The notes under the pieces are model-generated. The model worked only from the letters and a program-made list of their open reading frames with translations, did not search any database and was not told where the DNA came from. Positions 10,062 through 19,077 of a stretch of 64,000 bases of DNA are shown piece by piece. The translations under genes and the position numbers were made by a program. This DNA comes from Desulfofustis sp. PB-SRB1 (lineage in GTDB: Bacteria; Desulfobacterota; Desulfobulbia; Desulfobulbales; Desulfocapsaceae). Location of the stretch: contig JAEQMT010000038.1 in assembly GCA_016722945.1 (NCBI GenBank), positions 682,001 to 746,000 on the forward strand. The letters are read 5' to 3'. The number at the start of each line of letters is the position of its first letter. Positions within the stretch are counted from its first letter, which is position 1.

Positions 10062-10444
10062 CGCGCCCCTCCTCCCAGCTGCTGCAAGATCTGCCCAACT
10101 GACGAGATTTCTTGATCAGCTGGTGCTGCTGTGCTTCGACAATCCAGGGCCAGTACCTGGTAGAGCGGGCATTGATAGGCGATCAGGTGATGGCGGATCA
10201 GCGTTTCTCTGGCCTGGGTCAGGACGGCACTATCCATGGTAAGCCGCTTGCCCAGAGTGGTATCGCTGTAATAGCTCAGCCCCTGGTGATCACTTACCGT
10301 CACCAGGAACAGATACAGGGCTGCTGCCTGGTGGCTGAGATGATCTATGTAGCGTTGTTGTACCAGGCGGTGATCGACCCAGCTGAACTGCTCCGGAATC
10401 GCTCGGACCAAATGAGTGTGGATGGGGTGTTTGTGTACCGTCAT
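10058..10444 (-). CDS. Small helix-turn-helix-type protein carried by the IS21 unit
   Basis: 128 residues from ATG 10444, chosen because AGGAGGT lies directly upstream (10449-10455); the frame is open further back but has no ribosome site there. The sequence IPEQFSWVDHRLVQQRYIDH then an amphipathic segment with YSDTTLGKRLTMDSAVL and ARETLIRHHLIAYQ resembles a winged-helix replication-initiator-like or MarR-like fold. That is a guess from pattern only. The 4-bp overlap with istA suggests a role in transposition control. Function unknown. Confidence 0.7.
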   Translation of the reverse strand: MTVHKHPIHTHLVRAIPEQFSWVDHRLVQQRYIDHLSHQAAALYLFLVTVSDHQGLSYYSDTTLGKRLTMDSAVLTQARETLIRHHLIAYQCPLYQVLALDCRSTAAPADQEISSVGQILQQLGGGAR

Positions 10445-10653
10445 GACGACCTCCTGTGGTGGGTGATGATTCTTTGAGAATATCAAACCCCAATTGTTGC
10501 AGGCGGAGGCCGGTGTGTGCGATGTCATCTTGTAACAGTGAACCACTTAACTGTGCCAATAATCCCACCAGAACAACATGATAGTTGGTTAAGACATCTT
10601 GTAACGGTGATTTCGTTACTGGTGAGATATCATCTTGTTTTGATTGGGTATTG
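10290..10653 (-). pseudogene. C-terminal part of the interrupted zinc-ribbon gene
   Basis: If the IS1634 copy and one TSD are removed, the frame of the 12899 gene continues here without a break (W-C-D then NTQSKQDDISPVTKSPLQD) to a stop at 10290, giving about 212 residues. The stretch contains repeated S/A-L-L/P-LQD motifs coded by near-identical DNA repeats (see 10523-12650). The last 50 or so codons overlap the HTH gene in another frame and look like low-complexity run-on, so the ancestral gene may have ended earlier. Confidence 0.6.
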
Positions 10654-10658
10654 TCGCA

Positions 10659-12624
10659 CTTGGGTTTGCGGTCTGTAAGTACATGAATCACCGCAAACCA
10701 TTGCTGTTGGTGGTTATGCGATGCATAGCAAGATTCGGCGTGTGTCTACAAATTCAAGCTGTTTTTTCCGCGTGGATGAGCTGCTTTGGTACCTTTATCT
10801 TTAATGATTTTAATATGTTTCTTGCCTCTGTTGTCACTTCGTTGCGCATAAGCACACGATACTTTAAATCAAAAAATTCTGTGATCTGCAGTGTCTCCAA
10901 ATTTCGCTGGATATGGTGCCACGACATGCCGCAGGTCATTTCAGCGATCCGTTCGATAAGCAAGGCCAGTACGCAAATTTTGACATGACTCACAATCCTT
11001 CGGGAGGCCCAGTGGTACATCGGCACCATCTTTATCTGGGTACGTTTCAACGAGCGGAAACAACGCTCGATCACCATCAGACTCTTGTAACCGCACGCCG
11101 CATCCTCGAGACTAATGGTATCGTCGTTGGTTTCAATTACCCATTTTCCATCATACTTTGCCGCCTTACCAACGGCAGCCCGGTCAATACGAATGAGGCC
11201 ACCTTTGGTGGTTCGCAGATATTTCTTGAAACGGCGTGATGCCAACAATTCAATAGCCCACTGGGCAGTTGCTGAGTGATCCTTGTGCGTGGCCAACTCA
11301 GCTTCAAGCAGCTCGATTATTAGCTGTCTGTGGCTCCGCTGCCTTTGCGCTTGTTTGGGGTTATAACAGAGGATGTAACGCCTCCGCCTCTCACCATCGC
11401 CGACGATGATCTCCTTGGCATAGAGGTTATCCTTAAATTTGGTGTAGCGGCCACGTTTACTGAGAACCTTCAAATTGATTTCAGAGATACTGGCCATACG
11501 ACAGGCCAGAAGATATTTCCCACAAGCTTTGGCCAGTTCAACGCGGTTATCTTCGGAGTTCATCCCCGCATCGGCGACAAACATTGCCCGACCCAAGTTC
11601 CAGCCTCTGAGATCGGCGCGAACTTTTTCTACCGTTGTGACATCGGCGGTATTACCCGGCAACACCCAACTACGCACCGGGATACCATCGCGGGTCACCG
11701 CCAGAGCAACGACGACCTGCGGTGCCCAACCGCCTTCTTTACAACGGCCAAATTTACGTAATGTGGCGTTGGGGTCGGCTTCAGAATGGTCTTCAGCATC
11801 GACCTGGAAAGAAGCGGTCGTCGTATCGTAAAAGATCAGATCGACCTCCAGGTTGAAAAGGTTGGCCGTGTTGAAAAACACGGTTTGTTCAATGGTATCG
11901 ATATTGGCGTGAAGCAGGTCCATCGCTTCATACATATGCCTGAGCCTGAGGCTTGCACAAGAAGGCAGGTAGACGGTGGACAGCCAGCGGTCCCATACCC
12001 CGAGTTTGGATTCGGGGTCACATAATCGGTTAGCGACCATGGCCAGAATTGCTCGTTCGTAAGGAACTTGACTACCGGTTGCCTGTTCAATACTATTGAG
12101 CGTCTTTTTCAAACCGAGCCGTTCCCATAGGGCCTCAATGACCAACGGGCACCCCAGAGCAAACGTTTGCTTGATCTTCAGATCAGGCGGTATACCTATT
12201 GCTTCTCCCTCTGGTAGCAACACGTCTTCAGCCAATGGATCAGAGATATGCAACCCACAGACCCTGGCGATAGATCGACACAGTCGTACCAGTTCAAGAC
12301 GGTCAAGTTGGTCGGCTCTACCAAAGTTATGGATGATTTTTGCGACCGGTTTGCGAGTCTTTGGATGGCGCTCGTTGTGGGCAATCTGAAAGTACTCGAC
12401 GACCGAGCCATCTTTGTTGGTGCGTTTTGTTGTTCTCAGGTACATGCTTACTTGAATAGCATGTATAGACAGCTAATGCAAGGAAATAAATACAATTCGT
12501 GTGCCTACATATTTCAGCTCACACCTGACATTTGGCTCGATATATGTTGTTGAAATTTAGCGATTTTGACTTATCTAATGGAGTGAATTCGACCGATTTT
12601 GTGCCTACTGACCGCAAACCCAAG
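10659..12624 (-). mobile_element. IS1634-family insertion sequence, copy A
   Basis: 1966 bp. The ends read CTTGGGTTTGCGGTC inward on both sides, flanked by 5-bp duplications TCGCA (10654-10658 and 12625-12629). The transposase it encodes is identical in sequence to that of copy B at 17112-19077, and the element lengths are equal. It sits inside the zinc-ribbon gene of the IS21 unit. Confidence 0.93.
10754..12445 (-). CDS. IS1634-family DDE transposase (copy A)
   Basis: 563 residues, the usual IS1634 length. The likely acidic triad is D in LIFYDTTTASF (about 207), D in AMFVADAGMNSE (about 293) and E in MVIERCFRSLKRTQIKMVP (about 467). The N-terminus MYLRTTKRTNKDGSVVEYFQ is typical of the family. 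It is identical to copy B, so the two copies separated very recently. Confidence 0.92.
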   Translation of the reverse strand: MYLRTTKRTNKDGSVVEYFQIAHNERHPKTRKPVAKIIHNFGRADQLDRLELVRLCRSIARVCGLHISDPLAEDVLLPEGEAIGIPPDLKIKQTFALGCPLVIEALWERLGLKKTLNSIEQATGSQVPYERAILAMVANRLCDPESKLGVWDRWLSTVYLPSCASLRLRHMYEAMDLLHANIDTIEQTVFFNTANLFNLEVDLIFYDTTTASFQVDAEDHSEADPNATLRKFGRCKEGGWAPQVVVALAVTRDGIPVRSWVLPGNTADVTTVEKVRADLRGWNLGRAMFVADAGMNSEDNRVELAKACGKYLLACRMASISEINLKVLSKRGRYTKFKDNLYAKEIIVGDGERRRRYILCYNPKQAQRQRSHRQLIIELLEAELATHKDHSATAQWAIELLASRRFKKYLRTTKGGLIRIDRAAVGKAAKYDGKWVIETNDDTISLEDAACGYKSLMVIERCFRSLKRTQIKMVPMYHWASRRIVSHVKICVLALLIERIAEMTCGMSWHHIQRNLETLQITEFFDLKYRVLMRNEVTTEARNILKSLKIKVPKQLIHAEKTA

Positions 12625-12899
12625 TCGCACCAGTGATCTTGTAACGCAGTCTGCTTTACGGGTGCTTTTTTCCAGTACACCGGATTGAGCCGGCGCCACT
12701 GTTGCACTCGCTGGGTGTTTACCAGGCCGCGGAAGTAGTTCCGGTTCTCTTTTTTAGCGAGCCATTTTTTCTGGCTGGCAGCCTTGCTCGCTTGTTTGCA
12801 GCCGGGGTCCCGGCAGTACCGCTGCTTGTGGGTATTGCGGTGGTCGGCACTGAATAATTCCCCGCAGTTCTTGCACGTACGTCGTCGTAGTCGTCCCAT
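12625..12899 (-). pseudogene. N-terminal part of a zinc-ribbon protein gene, interrupted by IS1634
   Basis: About 91 residues. The start MGRLRRRTCKNCGELF has a CxxC pair and continues to HKQRYCRDPGCKQASKAASQ with a second Cys pair, a probable zinc ribbon. WLAKKENRNYFRGLVN and VQQWRRLNPVYWKK follow. A TCAGGAG ribosome site precedes the ATG. IS1634 entered after residue about 91 (TGG TGC GA). The rest of the gene is at 10290-10653. The fused in-frame tail into the IS end (to 12519) is an artefact of insertion. Confidence 0.75.
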
Positions 12900-13080
12900 C
12901 TCCTGAAGTCCTCCTCAGGAGAAGATGTACCGCTGATCAACCTAAACAGGGAGTAAAACAGCAAGAACAGAGAAGAAAGAAGAAGATGATTGTATGATAG
13001 TGATCAGGAAGAAAAAGAAGAAGACGGAGGATGCATTTTCAAATCGCCGCGCTAGGTACAAATTCAGAACGCCGATGACA

Positions 13081-13816
13081 TCAGGTCAACCGTAAGCGGG
13101 TACAGCGTTTGATGAAGGTACTCGGACTTGCCGGCATGTTGCCCGGACCTCATACCAGCAAACCGCATCCCACCCATAAGGTCTATCCTTACCTGCTACG
13201 TGGTGTGGTGATTACGCAACCAGACCAAGTGTGGAGCGCCGATATTACCTATATCCGGTTGGCTCACGGGTTTGCCTATCTGGTGGCGATCATGGACTGG
13301 TATTCTCGTCGGGTCTTGGCCTGGCGGTTGTCCAATACGCTTGATTCAGGCTTCTGTATCGACTGCCTGGAAGAAGCACTCCGTACGTATGGTGCGCCTG
13401 AGATATTCAACACTGACCAGGGGGCTCAATTTACCAGTACGGCTTTTACGAAGGTACTCACGGATGCAAAGATTGCGATCAGCATGGATGGACGGGGCAG
13501 GGCATTGGATAATATTTTCGTCGAGCGGTTGTGGCGTAGCGTCAAATATGAGGATATTTACCTTAAGGGGTACGAGTTCTTTGCCGAGTTGTACCGTGGC
13601 CTCCGAGCGTATTTCACCTTTTATAACGATGAGCGGCCCCATCAGGCGTTGGGCTACCTTACGCCCGCATCAGTCTATCGAGCGGGCACGGGCGGGGGTG
13701 CGGAAATAAAGGATCATTTCAACACGGATAGCTCCGGTACCATTTCGGCTCCGCTTCGCTCCACCGAAATGGTACCGGAAAGAGGAACTGGGGCAGCGCT
13801 AATCCGCTGCGAATAA
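13081..13816 (+). pseudogene. IS3-family transposase orfB, N-terminally truncated
   Basis: The frame can be read from HQVNRKRVQRLMKVLGLAGM, just after an in-frame stop, so about the first third of orfB is lost. The rve catalytic core remains: D in VWSADITYIRL, D in IFNTDQGAQFTS and E in DNIFVERLWRSVKYEDIYL. The tail ends with HQALGYLTPASVYRAG. A possible internal start at 13109 would give 235 residues, but without the DNA-binding part and orfA it should be inactive. Confidence 0.82.
13733..13779. repeat. 16-bp perfect hairpin in the IS3 3' end
   Basis: The stem TCCGGTACCATTTCGG pairs with 13764-13779. The 15-nt loop, read on the minus strand, is TGGAGCGAAGCGGAG. The same hairpin occurs in the other IS3 copy at 34952-34998. 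The loop shows GGAG on both sides of a small GC...GC pair, as do the larger hairpins at 19199 and 34805. Confidence 0.8.
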
Positions 13817-13872
13817 AGGAAAGGGAAATAACTTAAATTCAGGGGAAAATTGTCCTTGACTTGGGGTCCACC

Positions 13873-14185
13873 TCATTGGACAACCTCAATACTCATCGGA
13901 TAGCCTCCCTTTACGAGGCATTCCCTCCCGAAGAGGCACGGCGGCTGGCTGAACACCTGGAAATCCATTACACGCCAAACCATGGTAGTTGGCTGAACAT
14001 GTCAGAAATTGAACTCAATGCCCTAAAGGGCCAGGGCCTCAATGACCGGATACGGCAAAGAAAAGGTGCAGGCCGAAGCGGCACACTGGCAGCAAGCAGC
14101 AAACAACAAAACACGAAAAATCGATTGGCAGTTCACGGCAGCCGATGCACGGATTAAATTAAAACAACTATATCCAAAGATATAA
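13873..14185 (+). pseudogene. IS630-family transposase, C-terminal remnant with frameshift
   Basis: It starts in the second catalytic block (LDNLNTHRIASLYEAF) and includes HYTPNHGSWLNMSEIELNAL with the catalytic E. After LNDRI the correct frame shifts: the continuation GYGKEKVQAEAAHWQQAAN to a stop at 14185 is in another frame. The first D and the N-terminal half are absent. The IS3 end at 13870 directly abuts it, so IS3 probably inserted into this element. Confidence 0.78.
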
Positions 14186-14588
14186 ATGTTACATGGTGCT
14201 AGATCAGCTACGGGCTATGCCCTGTAAATCGTTTGTTTGGTGAAGTTTTCGGCTGTTAAGCCGCAACCACCATCGGGCGTAATCATCGGTGTACAGAAGA
14301 AGTACCCCATTTATTCGAAACGGAGGACTCGGTGCAAGTTGCCTGCCACGGGGTGCAAGAAGGGCGGATATAAGCCGACAGCTTCACCCTCACCTCTTTT
14401 CTTCTCAGTTCTTCAGCCGCGGTGTCTGGTCATCCTTATCTGGTGCGTCTCCACAAAAGCTCGTCATGGGCAGCAAGCAACAATCGGTGGCCCTGCCGCG
14501 CTCAGGATACCAACTCCTGGAGAAATGGTTACCGTGAAGTACAATCTCATCAGATCCACCCGGTAAGAAAAACGCGAGAGGGCAATCG
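14186..14588. other. Intergenic region upstream of gshA
   Basis: No gene is supported. A segment near 14246-14290 (CTGTTAAGCCGCAACCACCA, then TCGGGCGTAATCATC) resembles 5570-5603 and, less well, 35474-35510, so it may be another fragment of shared mobile DNA. The gshA leader with a weak AGAGGG ribosome site is at the right end. Confidence 0.45.
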
Positions 14589-16187
14589 ATGAATCAGCTG
14601 TTACCCGAACGGCTCGAGCAGATTGAAGCAGGCGGCGTCGGCCATCATCTGGCCGCCGCCCTGCACGGCATAGAAAAGGAGGGGCTGCGGGTCACCGGTT
14701 CCGGAAGGATCGCACCGACTCCGCACCCGCGCAGCCTGGGCGCCGCCCTGACTAACAAATTTATCACGACGGATTTTTCCGAATCCCTGCTCGAATTCAT
14801 TACCCCCGCCTTACCCGAACCGGCCACGGCGCTGGAAATTTTAAGAGCCCTTCACCACTATCTCTATACCAGCCTCGATGACGAGCTGATCTGGGCGGCG
14901 AGCATGCCCTGCTGGATCGAAGATGTCGCGGAGATTCCCATTGCCCGTTACGGCTCTTCAAATCTCGGCCGCATGAAACATATCTATCGGCTGGGGCTTC
15001 AGCATCGATATGGCAAAATGATGCAGAGCATCGCCGGTATCCACTACAACTACTCACTGCCGGAGCCGTTTTTGCGTGGGTATCGGGACCTGTTGGAGGG
15101 TTCTGAAACGATGCAGTCGTTCACATCCGCGGCATATTTTGCGATGATGAGAAATTTCCGCCGTCACTCCTGGTTGCTGCTCTTCCTGTTCGGCGCATCT
15201 CCGGTGGTGTCCCGCTCATTTCTGAAAGGCTCCCGCCGGGGCCTCGACACGCTGACCGAGGACTCCCTGTATCTGCCCTGGGCAACCTCCCTGCGCATGA
15301 GTGACCTGGGATATTCCAATGCCGCCCAGTCAGCCATCGCTGTCTGCTTCAATACGCTGCCGACATATATCGCAACGCTTGCCGGGGCGATCAACACGCC
15401 GCATCCGGAATATGAGCGTATCGGCGTCGTGGTCGATGGCGAGTACCGCCAACTCTCCAACACCATTTTGCAGATTGAAAATGAATACTACAGCGATATC
15501 CGGCCCAAGCGGGCTCCAGAGCCGGGGGAAAGCGCCCTGCAGGCCCTGAACAGGGCCGGGGTGGAGTACGTGGAGGTCCGTAGTACCGACGTCAACCCGC
15601 TGCTGCCCGTGGGCATTGATCTCGAGCAGGCCCGGTTCATGGAAGCCTTTCTGCTGACATGCCTGTTGATGGGGGACACACCGGTCAGTGAAGAAGAGTG
15701 CCGGGTGATCGCCGAAAATCACCACCGGGTAACAACCCGGGGCAGAGAACCGCGGCTCATGCTCTCCACCCCGTGGGGAGAAACGGTACTGGAAGAACTG
15801 GCCCGGCGCCTGCTGCATCAATGCGGACTCACCGCCCAGCTGCTTGACACAGAACATGACACAACGGATTACGCGCAATCAGTGGCGGCACAGCACGCCA
15901 AAATCGACGATCCGAACCTCACCCCGTCCGCCCGGATAATAGAATCGATCAAAAATTCAGCTCTGAGCTACAACGAGTGGGTACTGGCCCTGAGCAAACA
16001 GCACAAAAAGACCATAACGAGCAGACCGGTAGCCGCTGATATCATCGAACAACTTGCCAACGAGGCGAAAGACTCACTGCTCAGGCAATCACGGATTGAA
16101 GAAGATGATACAGTGGATTTTGATACATTCATGCGCCGCTACCGAACCCACCAGACAGATATCGCCGCCTCCATAGGGGATAAGTGA
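14589..16187 (+). CDS. gshA: Glutamate-cysteine ligase (class I, GshA type)
   Basis: 532 residues, close to the 518 of E. coli GshA. The N-terminal GIEKEGLRV at about residue 28 and FITTDFSESLLEFITP at about 57 are hallmark ATP/glutamate-site segments, followed by AGIHYNYSLP near 155. The enzyme makes gamma-glutamylcysteine from glutamate, cysteine and ATP, the first step of glutathione synthesis, in the cytosol. It is intact although surrounded by mobile DNA on both sides and sits between two inverted IS1634 copies. No gshB is visible in the window. Confidence 0.95.
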   Translation: MNQLLPERLEQIEAGGVGHHLAAALHGIEKEGLRVTGSGRIAPTPHPRSLGAALTNKFITTDFSESLLEFITPALPEPATALEILRALHHYLYTSLDDELIWAASMPCWIEDVAEIPIARYGSSNLGRMKHIYRLGLQHRYGKMMQSIAGIHYNYSLPEPFLRGYRDLLEGSETMQSFTSAAYFAMMRNFRRHSWLLLFLFGASPVVSRSFLKGSRRGLDTLTEDSLYLPWATSLRMSDLGYSNAAQSAIAVCFNTLPTYIATLAGAINTPHPEYERIGVVVDGEYRQLSNTILQIENEYYSDIRPKRAPEPGESALQALNRAGVEYVEVRSTDVNPLLPVGIDLEQARFMEAFLLTCLLMGDTPVSEEECRVIAENHHRVTTRGREPRLMLSTPWGETVLEELARRLLHQCGLTAQLLDTEHDTTDYAQSVAAQHAKIDDPNLTPSARIIESIKNSALSYNEWVLALSKQHKKTITSRPVAADIIEQLANEAKDSLLRQSRIEEDDTVDFDTFMRRYRTHQTDIAASIGDK

Positions 16188-16201
16188 TACGACAGTACGT
16201 T

Positions 16202-16247
16202 CAACAACAATTATTATTCTCACTCAGCGACAATTATAATTCCCGAT
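16202..16247 (+). repeat. Orphan IS21-type terminal repeats
   Basis: Two imperfect copies of CGACAATTATAATTCCCGA (about 16204-16222 and 16228-16246) separated by CTCAG, matching the double repeat at the end of the IS21-type element 3 (37990-38037) and a second orphan at 34688-34736. No adjacent IS21 genes of this type remain here, so it is a solo end. Confidence 0.7.
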
Positions 16248-16388
16248 ACTCTGTCAAAAAATACCCTTGATCATCTGATTTTCAGACCCCACATGCCATG
16301 AATTAAATAATTTCTTTTTCGCCCGGCTGGAAGGGGCATGGCATAGTGGATATTGAACCGGCACAAAATGATTTGGTACACCTGATTA

Positions 16389-16766
16389 CTAATATACCTT
16401 ACAGTTCAAGACTTCTTGCATCAAAGAAAAGTGCTTATCTAGCGAAAAAATCAAACAAACATTTTGCATAGCATTTTGAGCTATAATCAAGTCAGGGATT
16501 CCAATCCCATTAATTCCATTCTTTAAACAAGACAATTGAAGTTCTTGAATTTGCTGCCAGTGTATTGAGAGCGGGAGTCTTGCCACCTCCTTGAGTGCCG
16601 CAATCAGTGATGACTGATGCTGAAGTTTCAGCGATGGAATGAGCTCAGTCAGAATGAGATCATTGATATAAATCAAATTGTTATCAATAAGATAGTCTAA
16701 CTCCTCTGATCTCTCTCCTGACTTGAAATAGTCAATCCAGACAGAGTAATCGACGAGCACCTTCAT
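16389..16766 (-). CDS. vapC: VapC-type PIN-domain toxin (pair 1)
   Basis: 125 residues. The PIN ribonuclease acidic residues are visible: D in VLVDYSVWIDYF, E in DLILTELIP, D in GIPDLIIAQNA and D in IFSLDKHFSLM. VapC toxins cleave RNA, often tRNA or rRNA. The start ATG overlaps the antitoxin stop by 4 bp. Intact, so likely an active addiction pair. Confidence 0.9.
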   Translation of the reverse strand: MKVLVDYSVWIDYFKSGERSEELDYLIDNNLIYINDLILTELIPSLKLQHQSSLIAALKEVARLPLSIHWQQIQELQLSCLKNGINGIGIPDLIIAQNAMQNVCLIFSLDKHFSLMQEVLNCKVY

Positions 16767-16957
16767 GTACGCTCTCTTAATTCATCAAGATCAATGTCCA
16801 GGTCAACTTTCCCCTTGAAATCTTTAAGCGCTGATATTTTTGTTTTTTTTACCAACTCCTCTAAAGCGACGGTAATGACCTGAGTTTTGGTCATTATATT
16901 GGTTGCTTGCATGGCTTCCTTGAGCAAATCTTCCGATAAATCAAGTGTTGTCCTCAT
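16763..16957 (-). CDS. vapB: VapB-type antitoxin (pair 1)
   Basis: 64 residues beginning MRTTLDLSEDLLKEAMQAT, a ribbon-helix-helix antitoxin of the VapB/DUF2191 type. The C-terminal part (KGKVDLDIDLDELRERT) would wrap the VapC toxin. A good ribosome site (AGGAGGTGT) is upstream. It should autorepress through the palindrome at 16969-17000. Confidence 0.88.
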   Translation of the reverse strand: MRTTLDLSEDLLKEAMQATNIMTKTQVITVALEELVKKTKISALKDFKGKVDLDIDLDELRERT

Positions 16958-16968
16958 GTTACACCTCC

Positions 16969-17000
16969 TTATGCATATAGTTTAAGTATTTTATGCATAA
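16969..17000 (-). promoter_or_regulatory. Palindromic operator upstream of vapBC pair 1
   Basis: TTATGCATA (16969-16977) and its exact inverse TATGCATAA (16992-17000), separated by 14 bases, lie directly upstream of the antitoxin ribosome site. This is the expected position and form of a ribbon-helix-helix autorepression site. Confidence 0.75.
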
Positions 17001-17111
17001 AAAGTCAATGCTTTTTCATTGTCAAGGAGTGTGGCGGTAGGAAGCCAATCACCTAACTGCCCTATTGTTCTATTCACTCAGAAAAGCATGTTTTATCAGC
17101 CTTTACTTCGT

Positions 17112-19077
17112 CTTGGGTTTGCGGTCAGTAGGCACAAAATCGGTCGAATTCACTCCATTAGATAAGTCAAAATCGCTAAATTTCAACAACATATATCGAG
17201 CCAAATGTCAGGTGTGAGCTGAAATATGTAGGCACACGAATTGTATTTATTTCCTTGCATTAGCTGTCTATACATGCTATTCAAGTAAGCATGTACCTGA
17301 GAACAACAAAACGCACCAACAAAGATGGCTCGGTCGTCGAGTACTTTCAGATTGCCCACAACGAGCGCCATCCAAAGACTCGCAAACCGGTCGCAAAAAT
17401 CATCCATAACTTTGGTAGAGCCGACCAACTTGACCGTCTTGAACTGGTACGACTGTGTCGATCTATCGCCAGGGTCTGTGGGTTGCATATCTCTGATCCA
17501 TTGGCTGAAGACGTGTTGCTACCAGAGGGAGAAGCAATAGGTATACCGCCTGATCTGAAGATCAAGCAAACGTTTGCTCTGGGGTGCCCGTTGGTCATTG
17601 AGGCCCTATGGGAACGGCTCGGTTTGAAAAAGACGCTCAATAGTATTGAACAGGCAACCGGTAGTCAAGTTCCTTACGAACGAGCAATTCTGGCCATGGT
17701 CGCTAACCGATTATGTGACCCCGAATCCAAACTCGGGGTATGGGACCGCTGGCTGTCCACCGTCTACCTGCCTTCTTGTGCAAGCCTCAGGCTCAGGCAT
17801 ATGTATGAAGCGATGGACCTGCTTCACGCCAATATCGATACCATTGAACAAACCGTGTTTTTCAACACGGCCAACCTTTTCAACCTGGAGGTCGATCTGA
17901 TCTTTTACGATACGACGACCGCTTCTTTCCAGGTCGATGCTGAAGACCATTCTGAAGCCGACCCCAACGCCACATTACGTAAATTTGGCCGTTGTAAAGA
18001 AGGCGGTTGGGCACCGCAGGTCGTCGTTGCTCTGGCGGTGACCCGCGATGGTATCCCGGTGCGTAGTTGGGTGTTGCCGGGTAATACCGCCGATGTCACA
18101 ACGGTAGAAAAAGTTCGCGCCGATCTCAGAGGCTGGAACTTGGGTCGGGCAATGTTTGTCGCCGATGCGGGGATGAACTCCGAAGATAACCGCGTTGAAC
18201 TGGCCAAAGCTTGTGGGAAATATCTTCTGGCCTGTCGTATGGCCAGTATCTCTGAAATCAATTTGAAGGTTCTCAGTAAACGTGGCCGCTACACCAAATT
18301 TAAGGATAACCTCTATGCCAAGGAGATCATCGTCGGCGATGGTGAGAGGCGGAGGCGTTACATCCTCTGTTATAACCCCAAACAAGCGCAAAGGCAGCGG
18401 AGCCACAGACAGCTAATAATCGAGCTGCTTGAAGCTGAGTTGGCCACGCACAAGGATCACTCAGCAACTGCCCAGTGGGCTATTGAATTGTTGGCATCAC
18501 GCCGTTTCAAGAAATATCTGCGAACCACCAAAGGTGGCCTCATTCGTATTGACCGGGCTGCCGTTGGTAAGGCGGCAAAGTATGATGGAAAATGGGTAAT
18601 TGAAACCAACGACGATACCATTAGTCTCGAGGATGCGGCGTGCGGTTACAAGAGTCTGATGGTGATCGAGCGTTGTTTCCGCTCGTTGAAACGTACCCAG
18701 ATAAAGATGGTGCCGATGTACCACTGGGCCTCCCGAAGGATTGTGAGTCATGTCAAAATTTGCGTACTGGCCTTGCTTATCGAACGGATCGCTGAAATGA
18801 CCTGCGGCATGTCGTGGCACCATATCCAGCGAAATTTGGAGACACTGCAGATCACAGAATTTTTTGATTTAAAGTATCGTGTGCTTATGCGCAACGAAGT
18901 GACAACAGAGGCAAGAAACATATTAAAATCATTAAAGATAAAGGTACCAAAGCAGCTCATCCACGCGGAAAAAACAGCTTGAATTTGTAGACACACGCCG
19001 AATCTTGCTATGCATCGCATAACCACCAACAGCAATGGTTTGCGGTGATTCATGTACTTACAGACCGCAAACCCAAG
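17112..19077 (+). mobile_element. IS1634-family insertion sequence, copy B
   Basis: 1966 bp with CTTGGGTTTGCGGTC ends and a 5-bp duplication TTCGT (17107-17111 and 19078-19082). It is inverted relative to copy A and has the same length and an identical transposase. Each copy still has its own matched duplication, so no recombination between them is recorded. Confidence 0.94.
17291..18982 (+). CDS. IS1634-family DDE transposase (copy B)
   Basis: 563 residues, residue-for-residue the same as the transposase of copy A on the other strand, with the same likely D, D, E residues (YDTTTASF, VADAGMNSE, VIERCFRSLKR). It is intact, so either copy could mobilise both. Confidence 0.93.
   Translation: MYLRTTKRTNKDGSVVEYFQIAHNERHPKTRKPVAKIIHNFGRADQLDRLELVRLCRSIARVCGLHISDPLAEDVLLPEGEAIGIPPDLKIKQTFALGCPLVIEALWERLGLKKTLNSIEQATGSQVPYERAILAMVANRLCDPESKLGVWDRWLSTVYLPSCASLRLRHMYEAMDLLHANIDTIEQTVFFNTANLFNLEVDLIFYDTTTASFQVDAEDHSEADPNATLRKFGRCKEGGWAPQVVVALAVTRDGIPVRSWVLPGNTADVTTVEKVRADLRGWNLGRAMFVADAGMNSEDNRVELAKACGKYLLACRMASISEINLKVLSKRGRYTKFKDNLYAKEIIVGDGERRRRYILCYNPKQAQRQRSHRQLIIELLEAELATHKDHSATAQWAIELLASRRFKKYLRTTKGGLIRIDRAAVGKAAKYDGKWVIETNDDTISLEDAACGYKSLMVIERCFRSLKRTQIKMVPMYHWASRRIVSHVKICVLALLIERIAEMTCGMSWHHIQRNLETLQITEFFDLKYRVLMRNEVTTEARNILKSLKIKVPKQLIHAEKTA

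Larger units (their letters stand above)
10523..12650 (-). repeat. Three copies of a TTACAAGAT-centred repeat in the zinc-ribbon gene
   Basis: On the minus strand the repeats are CTGTTACAAGATGAC (about 10526-10540), CCGTTACAAGATGTC (about 10592-10606) and GCGTTACAAGATCAC (about 12633-12647, beyond the IS1634 insertion). Without the insertion they are spaced at about 66 and 75 bp. They code LLQDD, PLQDV and ALQDH. They may be transposase-binding repeats inside a coding region or protein repeats. Confidence 0.6.
7853..12899 (-). mobile_element. Four-gene IS21-type unit (zinc-ribbon gene, HTH gene, istA, istB), split by an IS1634 copy
   Basis: On the minus strand the order is zinc-ribbon gene (12899 down, interrupted), HTH gene, istA, istB, with ATGA-type overlaps between HTH gene and istA and an 11-bp overlap between istA and istB. 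The IS1634 copy at 10659-12624 is an intruder. I could not fix the outer terminal repeats, so the limits given are those of the coding part. The two extra genes upstream of istA are not in the classical IS21 plan. I recall similar arrangements near IS21 genes in other bacteria, but this is from memory. Confidence 0.65.
13081..13870 (+). mobile_element. IS3-family remnant, 5'-truncated, right end intact
   Basis: The right end TTGGGGTCCA at 13861-13870 is the inverse of the TGGACCCCAA end seen in the second, rearranged copy at 34862-35471. The left end, orfA and the first part of orfB are missing. The remnant abuts an IS630-type fragment at 13871. Confidence 0.78.

Noticed and set aside
12519-12624. 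C-terminal tail of the zinc-ribbon protein (GLRSVGTKSVEF...)
   Set aside because: It is coded by the IS1634 end; removing the IS restores a different in-frame continuation.
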